A stretch of DNA of 64,000 nucleotides from Novosphingobium sp. IK01 (lineage in GTDB: Bacteria > Pseudomonadota > Alphaproteobacteria > Sphingomonadales > Sphingomonadaceae), in contig NZ_BTFW01000001.1 in the NCBI RefSeq assembly GCF_033242265.1, positions 2,749,001 through 2,813,000 of the forward strand, read 5' to 3'. The position numbers were made by a program, and so were the translations under genes. This document shows positions 1 to 13,610 of this stretch, in pieces (the first letter of the stretch is position 1; each line of letters opens with the position of its first letter). The notes beneath the pieces were generated by a model. The model saw only the letters and a program-made list of their open reading frames with translations, searched no databases and was not told where the DNA came from.

Positions 1-666
1 CGACAGGCCCCTGGGCGTGGCGGCGAAATGGCCGGGCCGGTCGAGCGGGGCGGGCAGGGCCGCGCGCCATCCGGTAAAGCGGGTGTCGGGCGCCTGCCGT
101 GTGTCGCTCGCGCCGCTTACGCTGATCGTGCCCATCAGCAGGGTTTCTTCGGGCACGCAGATCTGTTCGGTGCAGGCCAGCCAGCGGGCCTTGGCGCTGA
201 CCGGCAGGCTCGCGCCGGGGCGCGCGTCGGCAGGCACGGTGACCGGCACGAGCACGGCATAGGCCTGCTCGTAGACATGGTTCATCAGCCCTTGCAGCAT
301 CAGCGTGCGCGGCACCGGGAACTGGAGCGCGCCCGCCCTGGCGCCGGAGGGCAGCGTCCATTCGAGCGAGAGCGGCAGCCCTGCATCGCCCGGATTGCTC
401 CAATAGCCGTGCCAGCCCGGCTCGGGCTCCATCAGCACGGCCATGGTCACGCTCTGGCCGGGGCGGGCGGGCCCCTCGGCGAGCAGGCTGGCGTGGATGT
501 GGGTGGGCGCGGCCTGTGCCAGCGGGCCGCCCAGCAGGGCCCCGAGCAGCAGCACGATCCCGGCCATTGCCGCGCGAAGCGGCGGGGTTGCGCGCGCAAG
601 GGCGCGGGTCGGGAACCAGTGCAAGTGGGGCAAGCCATCCTCGATCATGCTGCGCAAGGCCGCCAT
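1..666 (-). CDS. DsbD-family protein, N-terminal part (cut by window edge)
   Basis: An open frame runs from an ATG at 666 (or a second in-frame ATG at 648) to the window edge with no stop, so the C-terminal part is missing. The start is followed by a basic stretch and a hydrophobic segment (MAGIVLLLGALLGGPLAQA), which fits a signal peptide or anchor. The next part contains EPEPGWHGYWSNPGDAG and a Cys pair in WLACTEQICVPEE (C-x4-C). This arrangement is typical of the DsbD alpha-like periplasmic domain that passes electrons to periplasmic thiol partners. The transmembrane and thioredoxin-like domains of full DsbD would lie outside the window, so whether it is a full reductase or a shorter homologue cannot be seen. 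Confidence 0.75.
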   Translation of the reverse strand, partial: MAALRSMIEDGLPHLHWFPTRALARATPPLRAAMAGIVLLLGALLGGPLAQAAPTHIHASLLAEGPARPGQSVTMAVLMEPEPGWHGYWSNPGDAGLPLSLEWTLPSGARAGALQFPVPRTLMLQGLMNHVYEQAYAVLVPVTVPADARPGASLPVSAKARWLACTEQICVPEETLLMGTISVSGASDTRQAPDTRFTGWRAALPAPLDRPGHFAATPRGLS

Positions 667-800
667 CGGCCTGATGGGAGAAGATGTAGGCAAGCTGATG
701 GTCCCCGTCCAGATTGGGGGGGAATTGTCTGGGGGCTTGCGGGCTGGGCCGGGGGAGGGCATGGCCGGATGGGCGCGCGCGCACGGGTTGGAGTGAAGTG

Positions 801-2060
801 ATGAGTGAACAGGCGGTCGATCAGGTCGGGCAGGACGGTGTGACTCCGGCGCTGAGCGGCGATGTGGTGATCCTGGGTGGTGGCCTGGTCGGCATGACGC
901 TGGCCATCGGCCTTGCGAAGAAGGGTCTGTCGAGCCTTGTCGTCGATTCGTCCGACCCGGCGGCGCAGACCGCGCAGGGCTTCGACGGGCGCGCCTCGGC
1001 GATCTCGACCGCGAGCTGGAACCTCTACACCAACCTCGGCATGGCCGAGGCGCTCGCCCCCAAGGGCTGCCCGATCGACGCGATTGCCGTGCTCGACAGC
1101 CTCAAGCCCGGTCGCATCGATTTCCGTCCCAAGCCCGAGGAAGGCTCGCTGGGGCGTATGTATGCCAACCGCGACTTGCGCATGGCGATGTACGAGGCTG
1201 CCGCGCGCGAAAGCCTGATCACGTTCCTGCCCAATGCCCGCGTCGCCACGCGCGAGCGCGGCGACCATGGCGTGTGTGTGACGCTGGCCGATGGCCGCGT
1301 GCTGCGCGGCAGCCTGCTGGTCGGCGCCGAGGGCCGCCGCAGCCCGACGCGCGACGAAGCCGGTTTTGCGCCTGCCCGCTGGGACTATGGCCACCGCGCG
1401 ATCATCGCCGGGCTCACCCACGAAAAGCCCCATGGCAATGTTGCCTGGGAAATCTTCTATCCGGCGGGCCCTTTCGCGCTGCTGCCCCTGCTCGACGAGG
1501 CGGATGGCACCCACCGCTCGGCTTTGGTGTGGACCGTTTCCGAAAAGGACGCCGCCGGGGTGATGGGCATGGGCGAGGCCGCATTCCTCGCCGAAGTGGA
1601 ACAGCGCATGGGCGGCGTGTTCGGCGCCATTGCGCTCAACGGGCCGCGTTCGTCGTTCCCGCTCAATTTCCACCACACCGTGCGGATCGTCGACCAGCGC
1701 CTCGCGCTGGTGGGTGATGCGGCCCATGGCATGCACCCGATTGCCGGGCAGGGGCTGAACGTGGGCCTGCGCGACGTGGCCGCGCTGGTCGAGGTTCTGG
1801 CCGATGGCGCGCGGCTGGGGCTGGAGCCGGGCGATGCGCAGCTGCTCGCCCGCTACGAACGCTGGCGCGCGGCCGATACGTTCATGGTCGCCACCGCGAC
1901 CGACGTGCTCACCCGCCTGTTCGGCCTGCCCGGTCGCCTGCCGAGCGCGGTGCGCCGGCTCGGCATGGCCGGTGTGCAGCGCCTGCCCACGCTCAAGCGC
2001 TGGTTCATGGACGAGGCGCGCGGGATGAGTGGCAAACTGCCCGAGCTGCTCAAGGCATAA
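801..2060 (+). CDS. UbiH/UbiF/COQ6-family FAD-dependent hydroxylase
   Basis: The 419-residue protein has the fold signature of the class A flavin monooxygenases that hydroxylate the ubiquinone ring. It shows the dinucleotide-binding GGGLVG at residues 26-31, a DGRASAIS stretch near 60, and the second FAD motif LVGDAAHGMHPIAGQG near 303-318. The ATG at 801 is preceded by GGAG at 790-793. Longer readings upstream have no ribosome site. The family uses FAD, NAD(P)H and oxygen, usually at the inner face of the membrane with the quinone intermediates. Which ring position is hydroxylated cannot be decided from sequence alone. No other ubiquinone gene is adjacent. Confidence 0.88.
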   Translation: MSEQAVDQVGQDGVTPALSGDVVILGGGLVGMTLAIGLAKKGLSSLVVDSSDPAAQTAQGFDGRASAISTASWNLYTNLGMAEALAPKGCPIDAIAVLDSLKPGRIDFRPKPEEGSLGRMYANRDLRMAMYEAAARESLITFLPNARVATRERGDHGVCVTLADGRVLRGSLLVGAEGRRSPTRDEAGFAPARWDYGHRAIIAGLTHEKPHGNVAWEIFYPAGPFALLPLLDEADGTHRSALVWTVSEKDAAGVMGMGEAAFLAEVEQRMGGVFGAIALNGPRSSFPLNFHHTVRIVDQRLALVGDAAHGMHPIAGQGLNVGLRDVAALVEVLADGARLGLEPGDAQLLARYERWRAADTFMVATATDVLTRLFGLPGRLPSAVRRLGMAGVQRLPTLKRWFMDEARGMSGKLPELLKA

Positions 2061-2100
2061 ACCGCAGGGGTGCTGGCCGGGCGGTGATGTGGCGCAGGCG

Positions 2101-2241
2101 CTATTTGCGCCGCGCCCGCCACCACAGCAGGCCCAGGATCGGCACGGCCATCCCGGCGGTCACCAGTGCGGCCACTTTGGCTGCCGCCAGCGCCAGCCCC
2201 GAAAGCAGGAACAGGACAATTTCCAGCGTGGCTTTCATCAT
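2101..2241 (-). CDS. small hydrophobic protein, possible
   Basis: A 46-residue frame starts at paired ATG codons (2241 and 2238) and reads as two hydrophobic stretches (about residues 6-22 and 24-41), ending in a basic tail WWRARRK. This would suit a tiny inner-membrane protein with a cytoplasmic C-terminus. It converges on the hydroxylase gene with a 40-base gap. A convincing ribosome site is not visible. I do not recognise a family, and it may be a chance frame. The hydrophobic plus positive-inside pattern is the only support. Confidence 0.35.
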   Translation of the reverse strand: MMKATLEIVLFLLSGLALAAAKVAALVTAGMAVPILGLLWWRARRK

Positions 2242-2502
2242 GGCCGGAAACCTGGGGTCCCTTTGGGCTGGGGTGTGGACGGGATGAGGGGATACCGCAA
2301 AAAGGCCGGTGCGTAAGCAGGAAAGGCCTGTTGGCGGCCTGATGGTGTTGGGCGCGGTTGCGCCCGCAATGCCGCACCCTTGCACAAATCGGCATGGCGC
2401 AGGCCAGCGGGCCCTTGCCGCAACGCGGCATGGGCCGTAAAGCGCGCGGCGCATTTCTGCCGTGCACCCCCCTTTTTATATGCCAGACGAGGCACCATCG
2501 CA

Positions 2503-3513
2503 ATGACCGTAAGACCCAAGACTTCCGCCCTCATGGCGCGCGGGGCCGCCTTTCTGGGCACCGAATATGCCATCCTGTGCGGCGCGATGAGCTGGGTTTC
2601 GGAACGCAACCTCGTGGCCGCGATCAGCAATGCGGGCGGCTTTGGTGTGATCGCCTGCGGCGCGATGAGCCCCGACCTGCTCGACGCCGAGATCGCCGGG
2701 ACCAAGGCGCTCACCGCCAAGCCGTTCGGCGTCAACCTGATCACCATGCACCCCCAGCTTTTCGACCTGATCGCGGTCTGTGAAAAGCATGGCGTGGGCC
2801 ATGTCGTGCTGGCTGGCGGCATTCCGCCCAAGGGCAGTGTCGAGGCGATCAAGGCGTTCGGCGCCAAGGTCATCGTCTTCGCGCCCACGCTGGCGCTGGC
2901 GAAAAAGCTGTTCCGCTCGGGCGCCGATGCGCTGGTGATCGAGGGCAGCGAGGCGGGCGGCCACATCGGCCCGGTTTCCACCTCGGTCCTCGCGCAGGAA
3001 TTCCTGCCCGCGCTGGCGCAGGACCACATCGTCTTCGTGGCTGGCGGCATTGGCCGGGGCGAGGCCGTGGCCGGCTATCTCGAAATGGGCGCGGCGGGTG
3101 TCCAGCTCGGCACGCGCTTTGCCTGCGCCACCGAATCGATTGCCCACCCCGCGTTCAAGCAGGCCTTCTTCCGCGGCAATGCGCGCGATGCCGTCGCCTC
3201 GGTCCAGGTCGATCCGCGCCTGCCGGTGATCCCGGTGCGCGCGCTCAAGAACAAGGGCACCGAGGAATTCACCGCCAAGCAGATCGAGGTGGCCCACCGT
3301 CTCGACGCGGGCGAGGTCGACATGCACGCCGCCCAGCTCGAAATCGAGCATTTCTGGGCCGGGGCCCTGCGCCGCGCGGTGATCGACGGCGATGTCGAGC
3401 ATGGCTCGATCATGGCGGGTCAGTCGGTCGGCATGGTCACCCGCGAGGAACCCGTGGCCACTATCATGGCCCAGCTTCTGGACGAGTGCGAGGCCGCGCT
3501 CGACCGTCGCTGA
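2503..3513 (+). CDS. NAD(P)H-dependent flavin oxidoreductase, nitronate monooxygenase-like
   Basis: The 336-residue TIM-barrel protein resembles the 2-nitropropane dioxygenase/nitronate monooxygenase family and the related enoyl-ACP reductase II. Visible family features are the N-terminal SERNLVAAISNAGGFGVI, the glycine-rich EGSEAGGHIGP near residue 147, and AGGIGRGEAVAGY near 180, the segments that hold the FMN phosphate. The ATG at 2503 follows GAGG at 2489-2492, and the weakly coding stretch before it argues against the longer frame. The family oxidises alkyl nitronates or reduces quinones and enoyl thioesters with FMN. The substrate here is unknown. It lies just before an MFS pump gene, 58 bases away, and may be co-transcribed. 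Confidence 0.85.
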   Translation: MTVRPKTSALMARGAAFLGTEYAILCGAMSWVSERNLVAAISNAGGFGVIACGAMSPDLLDAEIAGTKALTAKPFGVNLITMHPQLFDLIAVCEKHGVGHVVLAGGIPPKGSVEAIKAFGAKVIVFAPTLALAKKLFRSGADALVIEGSEAGGHIGPVSTSVLAQEFLPALAQDHIVFVAGGIGRGEAVAGYLEMGAAGVQLGTRFACATESIAHPAFKQAFFRGNARDAVASVQVDPRLPVIPVRALKNKGTEEFTAKQIEVAHRLDAGEVDMHAAQLEIEHFWAGALRRAVIDGDVEHGSIMAGQSVGMVTREEPVATIMAQLLDECEAALDRR

Positions 3514-3571
3514 GCCTGTCTCGCGCCTGCCCTGCCGCATGGCACCGGGCGGGCGACAGAAAGGTGATCGC

Positions 3572-4783
3572 ATGACCCATCGCGCCTCGCTCGGCTTCGT
3601 GCTGGGCATTGTCCTGATCGACATGCTCGGCTTTGGCATCGTCATCCCGGTCTTTCCGGGGCTGATCATGCATCTGGCCCATGTCTCGATCACGCAGGCC
3701 GCGCAATATGCTGGATGGCTGAGCGCGGGCTATGCGGCCATGCAGTTCGTGTTCGCACCGGTCATCGGGAACCTGTCCGATCGTTTCGGACGGCGTCCGG
3801 TCCTGCTGGCGGCGGTGCTGGCGCTCGGGCTCGACTATCTGCTTCAGGCCTTTGCCCCGGCGATGAGCTGGCTGGTGGCCGGGCGGATCATCGCGGGGAT
3901 CACGGGCGCGAGTTTCTCGGCGGCCTATGCCTATATCGCCGATGTCACCCCGCCGGAAAAACGCGCTTCGGCCTTCGGGCTGATCGGCATGGCCTTTGGC
4001 ATAGGCTTCGTGGTCGGCCCGGCGGCGGGGGGGCTGCTCGGCACGCTGGGGCCGCGCGTGCCGTTCATGGCGGCCTCCGCGCTCAGCCTCGCCAATTTCG
4101 TGTTCGGCTGGTTCACCTTGCGCGAATCGCTCGATGCCGACCATCGCCGCGCGTTCGACTGGCGCCGGGCCAATGCGCTTTCCAGCCTCGCCGTGCTCAA
4201 GGGGCAGGGGCGGCAGGTGCTGTGGTACGTGGCCGCGCTGGGCGTCTGGCAACTGGCCAATGTCGTCTATCCGGCGATCTGGACCTATTTCGCGATTGCC
4301 GCCTATGGCCTGTCGACCAAGGCGGTGGGCATCGCGCTGGCGGTCGTGGGGCTGACGGCGGCGCTGTTCCAGGGGGTGGGCATGCGCTATCTGCTGCCCG
4401 TGCTGGGCGAGCGGCGCGCGGTCATCGTCGGCGTGATTTCGCTGGGCCTTTCGGCGCTGGCCTATGCCTGGGCGACGCATATCTGGCAGGTCTATCTGGC
4501 GATTGCCATTGGCGCCTTTCAGGGGGCGGTCCTGCCCTCGATCTCGGCGATGAACAGCCGCGCGGTCGATGCGCGCAGCCAGGGCGAGTTGCAGGGCGCG
4601 GTGCAATCCATCGGCTCAATCGCGCAGATCGTCGGCCCGCCGCTCTATGCCCAGGCCCTCGCCCGGTTCAGCGGCCCGCAGGCGATTGCCGACCTGCCCG
4701 CCATGCCGATGCTGCTGGCGGCCACCATCGGCTTCGTTTCGCTGGCGCTGTTCCTGAAAGGGGCGGCGGGCGAGAAAGCCTGA
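3572..4783 (+). CDS. MFS transporter, TCR/Tet drug:H+ antiporter family
   Basis: The 403-residue protein has twelve predicted membrane spans. It carries the MFS motif A between spans 2 and 3 (GNLSDRFGRRPVLL) and the span-1 signature DMLGFGIVIPVFPGL seen in TetA-like proton antiporters. AAGG at 3561-3564 lies seven bases before the chosen ATG. Members export tetracyclines or other amphipathic compounds through the inner membrane. Chromosomal sphingomonad copies are usually of unknown substrate, so no resistance should be assumed. No tetR-type partner sits next to it. Confidence 0.87.
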   Translation: MTHRASLGFVLGIVLIDMLGFGIVIPVFPGLIMHLAHVSITQAAQYAGWLSAGYAAMQFVFAPVIGNLSDRFGRRPVLLAAVLALGLDYLLQAFAPAMSWLVAGRIIAGITGASFSAAYAYIADVTPPEKRASAFGLIGMAFGIGFVVGPAAGGLLGTLGPRVPFMAASALSLANFVFGWFTLRESLDADHRRAFDWRRANALSSLAVLKGQGRQVLWYVAALGVWQLANVVYPAIWTYFAIAAYGLSTKAVGIALAVVGLTAALFQGVGMRYLLPVLGERRAVIVGVISLGLSALAYAWATHIWQVYLAIAIGAFQGAVLPSISAMNSRAVDARSQGELQGAVQSIGSIAQIVGPPLYAQALARFSGPQAIADLPAMPMLLAATIGFVSLALFLKGAAGEKA

Positions 4784-4827
4784 CAAAGTCTGGCTGGGCC
4801 CAACAGGGCACAACAGGGCCCGTGCGC

Positions 4828-5487
4828 TCAACTCTCCAGCTCGACATCCCAATAGAGCCAGTCCCGCCAGCTTTCATGGAGATGGCCGGGCGGGAAGGCG
4901 CGGCCCTTTTCCTGCAATTGCCAGGTGGTCGGGCGGATGGGTTCTTCCATCAGGCGCATGTGGGCCTGGGCCGGGGTGCGCCCGCCCTTGGCCAGATTGC
5001 ACGGCGCGCAGGCGGTGGTCACGTTTTCCCAGGTCGTCCGTCCGCCCAGACGGCGCGGGATCACGTGGTCGAACGTCAAGTGGTCGCCACAGCCGCAATA
5101 CTGGCAAGTGAACCGGTCGCGCAGGAACAGGTTGAAGCGGGTGAAGGCGGGAAACTCGTTGGGCTTCACATATTGCCGCAGCGCGATCACCGAGGGGATG
5201 CGCATGTCGAACGAGGCGCTGTGGACCGTGCGATCATACGTCGCGATGATGTCCACCCGTTCGAGGAAGACCGCCTTGATTGCCGTCTGCCACGGCCAGA
5301 GGCTGAGCGGGTAATAGCTGAGCGGGGTATAGTCGGCGTTGAGAACCAGCGCGGGGCAATTGTCGAGGTGCCGGTTGGACGCCGTCAAACGGGGAAGGGC
5401 GGCGCTATCGCCGCTGTGAGGCCTGGCCGCAGCCGCCCTCTCGATCAGCGCCTGGTGCAGCATGCTCCGCTCGCGCTCCTGTGCCAT
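4828..5487 (-). CDS. HNH endonuclease family protein
   Basis: The 219-residue protein ends in a zinc-type HNH domain. CQYCGCGDHLTFDHVIPRRLGG supplies the first Cys pair and the H of the DH motif, and WENVTTACAPCN supplies the asparagine and second Cys pair. The preceding LVLNADYTPLSYYPLSLWPWQTAIKAVF block is typical of a housekeeping HNH group widespread in Alphaproteobacteria. These are not linked to restriction systems or phages, and no methylase is near. The biological role of the group is not established. The ATG at 5487 gives the usual length. Confidence 0.85.
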   Translation of the reverse strand: MAQERERSMLHQALIERAAAARPHSGDSAALPRLTASNRHLDNCPALVLNADYTPLSYYPLSLWPWQTAIKAVFLERVDIIATYDRTVHSASFDMRIPSVIALRQYVKPNEFPAFTRFNLFLRDRFTCQYCGCGDHLTFDHVIPRRLGGRTTWENVTTACAPCNLAKGGRTPAQAHMRLMEEPIRPTTWQLQEKGRAFPPGHLHESWRDWLYWDVELES

Positions 5488-5533
5488 ATCGGCCTCAAAC
5501 CCGGCCGGGCCGAGGCATGAGGGACAGGCATGA

Positions 5534-9736
<4,203 letters not shown>

Positions 9737-9738
9737 TC

Positions 9739-9987
9739 ATGAGCACCGACACCATCCCCTGGGATCAGGCGGCAACGATGATCGACCTCGAAGGCCGCAC
9801 GCCGATCATCGGCACGATCCGCGACTGCGCGATGCACTTCGCGCTCTACAAGCCCCACGCGCGCGAAAATGCCCGCGTGCTGCTGACTGTCCCGGTTCAC
9901 CGCGAAGGCCGCAAGACGCGCACCTGGCTGCTCGATCCGCCCGAAATCGCGGCCCTGTCCGACCGCCTGAAGCGCGAGACCCAGTAA
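9739..9987 (+). CDS. conserved hypothetical protein downstream of gyrB
   Basis: The 82-residue frame begins two bases after the gyrB stop codon, so it is almost certainly co-transcribed. It encodes a soluble protein with no signal peptide or membrane span. Visible features are a DLEGRTPIIGTIRDCAMHFALYKPHAREN block and a final TWLLDPPEIAALSDRLKRE that looks helical. I do not recognise the family. The tight spacing and normal codon use make it a credible gene. Confidence 0.7.
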   Translation: MSTDTIPWDQAATMIDLEGRTPIIGTIRDCAMHFALYKPHARENARVLLTVPVHREGRKTRTWLLDPPEIAALSDRLKRETQ

Positions 9988-10003
9988 GCGACCGGAAAAG
10001 CCC

Positions 10004-10387
10004 TCAGCCTTCGCTCTGGTGTTCGAGCGGGGCGGGGCGCAGCAGGCCCGTCAGGGCCTCTGCCTCGTGGCAGGCGGCCTCGCCCGCCAGCCGGGCCTGA
10101 AGCGCGCGATAATGGGCCAGAACGGCCTTGCCGGCCTCGCTCAGCCGCGCCCCGCCGCCGTGGGCGCTCCCCGGAAAGGTCTCGACCAGCGGCTGGGTCC
10201 AGCAGCGGTTCATCACATCGACCAGCAGCCAGGCCCGGCGATAGCTCATCCCCATCGCCCGCCCCGCCGCCGAGATCGACCCCTCGCGCATGATGGCGTC
10301 GAGCAGGTCGGCCTTGCCGGGGCCAATGGCGATGGCCTCGCCGCAATAGAGCTGAATCTTGATCTTGATCTGCGCGGCCTGAGTCAT
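10004..10387 (-). CDS. ModE-type winged-helix transcriptional regulator
   Basis: The 127-residue protein matches the N-terminal DNA-binding domain of the molybdate regulator ModE. It starts IKIQLYCGEAIAIGPGKADLLDAI, then the helix-turn-helix GSISAAGRAMGMSYRRAWLLVDVMN, then the wing SAHGGGARLSEAGKAVLAHYRAL. The molybdate-binding TOBE/MOP domains of full ModE are absent. This is therefore the common single-domain form that often sits near molybdenum or metal genes. No molybdate transporter is visible here. The gene converges on the gyrB unit and is divergent from katG, with 225 bases between their starts. Confidence 0.82.
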   Translation of the reverse strand: MTQAAQIKIKIQLYCGEAIAIGPGKADLLDAIMREGSISAAGRAMGMSYRRAWLLVDVMNRCWTQPLVETFPGSAHGGGARLSEAGKAVLAHYRALQARLAGEAACHEAEALTGLLRPAPLEHQSEG

Positions 10388-10612
10388 GCCATGCGTTTAG
10401 GCTTGCAAGACCGATGGCTCAAGCCGTCCGGCCTGTGCCGCCGCTCTGTGCCGCGCTGTGCCCGGAATGGGTTGTTATTCCAGAAAAACGATCATTTTTT
10501 CGAAAGTCATCCAGTTTATCGATCTCTGTGACCGGGATGATTTGTTTCTTGTTCGAGGGGGGCGTGCCGTAGTCCTGCCGGGTATTCACACTCGGACATG
10601 GGGTTTAAGATC

Positions 10613-12838
10613 ATGAAAAGCGTAAATATTATTGCGTCCTCCGTGCTGGCGACGGCGCTGTCGCTGGTGGCGGCACCCGCGATGGCGCAGGACGCGGGAA
10701 CCCCGATGGCCAAGGGCCAGACCAACAAGGACTGGTGGCCCAAGAGCCTCGACCTGACCGCCTTGCGCCAGCATGAAGATCAGGCCAATCCCTATGGCCC
10801 GGACTACAATTACGCCCGCGCCTTCGCCACGCTCGACCTCGATGCGGTCAAGGCCGATATTCGCAAGGTCCTGCACACCTCGCAGCCCTGGTGGCCGTCC
10901 GATTATGGCAACTATGGCCCGTTCTTCATCCGCATGGCGTGGCACAGTGCGGGAACCTATCGCGTGGGCGATGGCCGGGGCGGTTCGGATGGCGGCGAGC
11001 AGCGTTTCGAGCCGCTCAACTCCTGGCCCGACAATGTCAGCCTCGACAAGGCCCGCCGCCTGGTCTGGCCGATCAAGCAGAAGTATGGACGCAAGCTCTC
11101 GTGGGGCGATCTCATGGTCCTGACGGGCAATGTCGCGCTCGAGGACATGGGCTTCAAGACCATCGGCTTTGCCGGTGGCCGTATCGATGCCTGGCAGCCC
11201 GACGTGGTCTATTGGGGCCCGGAAACGAAGATGCTGGCCGACCAGCGCCGCGATGCCAGGGGCAACCTCAAGGGCCCGCTGGCCTCGGTTCAGATGGGCC
11301 TGATTTATGTGAATCCCGAGGGGCCGAACGGCAATGGCGATCCGGTCTCGGCCGCCGCCGACATCCGCCGCGCGTTCGGCAACATGGCCATGAACGATGA
11401 AGAGACGCTGGCCCTGATCGCAGGCGGGCACACGTTCGGCAAGGCCCATGGTGCGCACAAGCCCGATGAATGCCTGGGCGCCGATCCGGCTTCCGCCGGT
11501 GTCGAGCAGCAGGGGCTGGGCTGGAAGAACACATGCGGCAAGGGCAATGCCGAGGATACGATCACCAGCGGCCTCGAAGGCGCATGGTCGGCGGCGCCCA
11601 CCCGCTTCACGCAGCAATACATCGACAACCTGCTCAACTTCACCTGGGTCAGGACGAAGAGCCCGGCCGGCGCGATCCAGTGGACCCCCACCGATCCGGC
11701 TGCCGCGCAGATGGTGCCCGATGCCCACCTGCCCGGTGTTTTTCACGCGCCGATGATGTTCACCACCGACATCGCGCTCAAGGAAGACCCGGCGTTCCGC
11801 AAGATTCTGGTCAGCTGGCAGAAGAACCCCGACTTGTTTGCCAAGGCCTTTGCGCGGGCGTGGTTCAAGCTGACGCACCGCGACCTCGGGCCGCAGGCGC
11901 GTTATCTGGGCAAGGACATCCCGACCGAGACGTTCGCCTGGCAGGACCCGCTGCCCAAGCCGACCTATGCCCTGATCGACCAGGCCGATGCCGCGCAGCT
12001 GGAGGCGAAGATTCTCGCCTCGGGCCTGACCGGCCCCGAACTGGTGCGCACGGCCTGGGCTTCGGCCTCGACCTTCCGGGGGACCGACATGCGCGGCGGC
12101 GCCAATGGCGCGCGCGTCCGCCTTCAGCCCCAGCTCGGCTGGGCCGTCAACGACAAGGCCGAACTGCTCAAGGTCACGGCCCGGCTCGACACGATCCGCA
12201 CGGCCTTCAACAAGGGGGCGACGGGCGGCAAGCAGGTTTCGCTGGCCGATCTGATCGTGCTGGGCGGCGATGCGGCGGTCGAGCAGGCCGCAGCCAAGGC
12301 TGGCCACAAGGTCACGGTGGCGTTCACGCCGGGCCGTGTCGACGCCACCCAGGCCCAGACCGACATCACCTCGTTCGGCTATCTCGAACCCAGGGCCGAT
12401 GGCTTCCGCAACTACTATTCGGACGGGGCCTACGTGGACCCGGCTTCCGCGCTGGTGGACAAGGCCGACACGCTGAACCTCACCGTCCCGGAAATGACCG
12501 TGCTGGTCGGTGGCATGCGGGTTCTGGGCGCGAATGCGGGCGGCTCGGCCAATGGTGTGTTCACCAGCCGTCCCGGCGTGCTGAGCAACGACTTTTTCGT
12601 CAACCTGCTCTCGATGGACACGGTCTGGTCGAAGTCGGCCCAGCCGGGCCTTTATGACGGCAAGGACCGCGCGGCGGGCACGGAAAAGTGGACCGCCACG
12701 CCGGTCGACCTGATCTTCGGGTCGAATTCGGAACTGCGCGCCGTTGCCGAAGTCTACGCCAGCGACGATGCAGGCCAGAAGTTCGCCGAAGATTTTGCCC
12801 TGGCCTGGGGCAAGGTGATGAACGCGGATCGCTTCTGA
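10613..12838 (+). CDS. katG: catalase-peroxidase with signal peptide
   Basis: The 741-residue protein is a bifunctional haem catalase-peroxidase. The covalent Trp-Tyr-Met adduct needed for catalase activity is intact: W110 in [12 protein letters not shown]232 in GLIYVNPEG and M258 in NMAMNDEE. The distal R107 and H111 and the proximal-side [11 protein letters not shown] are also present. Unusually, the protein begins with a clear signal peptide ([26 protein letters not shown]), so it should act in the periplasm. The ATG at 10613 follows GGGG at 10600-10603. An in-frame ATG at 10598 is possible but would place five residues before the signal. It is monocistronic, with a hairpin just downstream. 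Confidence 0.93.
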   Translation: MKSVNIIASSVLATALSLVAAPAMAQDAGTPMAKGQTNKDWWPKSLDLTALRQHEDQANPYGPDYNYARAFATLDLDAVKADIRKVLHTSQPWWPSDYGNYGPFFIRMAWHSAGTYRVGDGRGGSDGGEQRFEPLNSWPDNVSLDKARRLVWPIKQKYGRKLSWGDLMVLTGNVALEDMGFKTIGFAGGRIDAWQPDVVYWGPETKMLADQRRDARGNLKGPLASVQMGLIYVNPEGPNGNGDPVSAAADIRRAFGNMAMNDEETLALIAGGHTFGKAHGAHKPDECLGADPASAGVEQQGLGWKNTCGKGNAEDTITSGLEGAWSAAPTRFTQQYIDNLLNFTWVRTKSPAGAIQWTPTDPAAAQMVPDAHLPGVFHAPMMFTTDIALKEDPAFRKILVSWQKNPDLFAKAFARAWFKLTHRDLGPQARYLGKDIPTETFAWQDPLPKPTYALIDQADAAQLEAKILASGLTGPELVRTAWASASTFRGTDMRGGANGARVRLQPQLGWAVNDKAELLKVTARLDTIRTAFNKGATGGKQVSLADLIVLGGDAAVEQAAAKAGHKVTVAFTPGRVDATQAQTDITSFGYLEPRADGFRNYYSDGAYVDPASALVDKADTLNLTVPEMTVLVGGMRVLGANAGGSANGVFTSRPGVLSNDFFVNLLSMDTVWSKSAQPGLYDGKDRAAGTEKWTATPVDLIFGSNSELRAVAEVYASDDAGQKFAEDFALAWGKVMNADRF

Positions 12839-12855
12839 CCGCGGCCATTCCTGAT

Positions 12856-12889
12856 CAGAACAGGCAGTCCTTCGGGGCTGCCTGTTCTG
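12856..12889 (+). terminator. stem-loop after katG
   Basis: CAGAACAGGCAG and CTGCCTGTTCTG form a perfect 12-bp stem around a 10-base loop, 18 bases after the katG stop codon. No T-run follows, so it may stabilise the 3' end rather than terminate by itself. Confidence 0.5.
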
Positions 12890-13017
12890 GCCGTCCGTCG
12901 CTGCAAACGGCGCGGGCAGGGCGCGCAACAGCACCGTGCGTGGGCCGGAACGAGGAGGAACAGCGATTTCGAGGGGGGAAAAGTGTCACCATCACGTCCC
13001 TGTTTTCAGGAAGATGA

Positions 13018-13092
13018 TGGTGGGCGCGACAGGGATTGAACCTGTGACCCCACCCGTGTGAAGGGTGTGCTCTACCGCTGAGCTACGCGCCC
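13018..13092 (-). tRNA. tRNA-Val (CAC)
   Basis: The minus strand folds into a complete cloverleaf with acceptor GGGCGCG pairing with CGCGCCC, a D arm GCTCAGCGGTAGAGC, and an anticodon stem CACCC/GGGTG around the loop TTCACAC. The T arm is ACAGGTTCAATCCCTGT. The anticodon is CAC, which reads GTG valine codons, a frequent codon in this GC-rich genome. Discriminator A and an encoded CCA (13018-13020) are present. Confidence 0.96.
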
Positions 13093-13209
13093 GCCTTCTG
13101 GCGGCCCCGGTGGAGGCGGGCTGGGTGCCGTGCCGTCCGCTTGGGGTGTGGAGGGCGCCTCTAACGGGCTCTCGCAGCGTTGACAAGTGGGGTTGTGAAG
13201 ATATTTCGC

Positions 13210-13545
13210 ATGACCATGACCGACGAGATCGAAACTCCCGAAAACGCGGCTCCCGCCGCTGCCCCCACCACCAGCGGCGCGGACGTGCCGCCCGATCGCC
13301 TGGCGATCAACCCGCGCAGCCCGCATTTCGATGCCGACAAGCTTCAGCGCGGTATCGGCATCCGCTTCAAGGGCACCGTGCGCAACAACGTTGAGGAATA
13401 TTGCATTTCCGAAGGCTGGGTGCGCGTGCAGGCCGGCAAGACGATGGACCGCAAGGGCAACCCGCTCACGCTCAAGCTCTCGGGCCCGGTCGAAGCCTGG
13501 TACGAGGATCTGGGTGAAGGCGCGCCCGTGGCCAAGGCTGGCTGA
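13210..13545 (+). CDS. DUF3297 family protein
   Basis: The 111-residue protein has the DUF3297 core PPDRLAINPRSPHFDADKLQRGIGIRFKG, followed by EEYCISEGWVRVQAGKTMDRKGNPLTLKLSG, preceded by about 30 acidic, alanine-rich residues. The family is small, soluble and found in Proteobacteria; its function is unknown. ATG codons lie at 13210 and 13216, with a weak GAAG upstream. An earlier in-frame start at 13180 adds residues atypical for the family. It stands alone between tRNA-Val and a convergent gene. Confidence 0.85.
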   Translation: MTMTDEIETPENAAPAAAPTTSGADVPPDRLAINPRSPHFDADKLQRGIGIRFKGTVRNNVEEYCISEGWVRVQAGKTMDRKGNPLTLKLSGPVEAWYEDLGEGAPVAKAG

Positions 13546-13610
13546 TTCGCCGGTTTCGGGGGCTGCATGATTGCGGCCCCCACTTTATGTGTGTTTCCGG
13601 GCAGAGAGCC

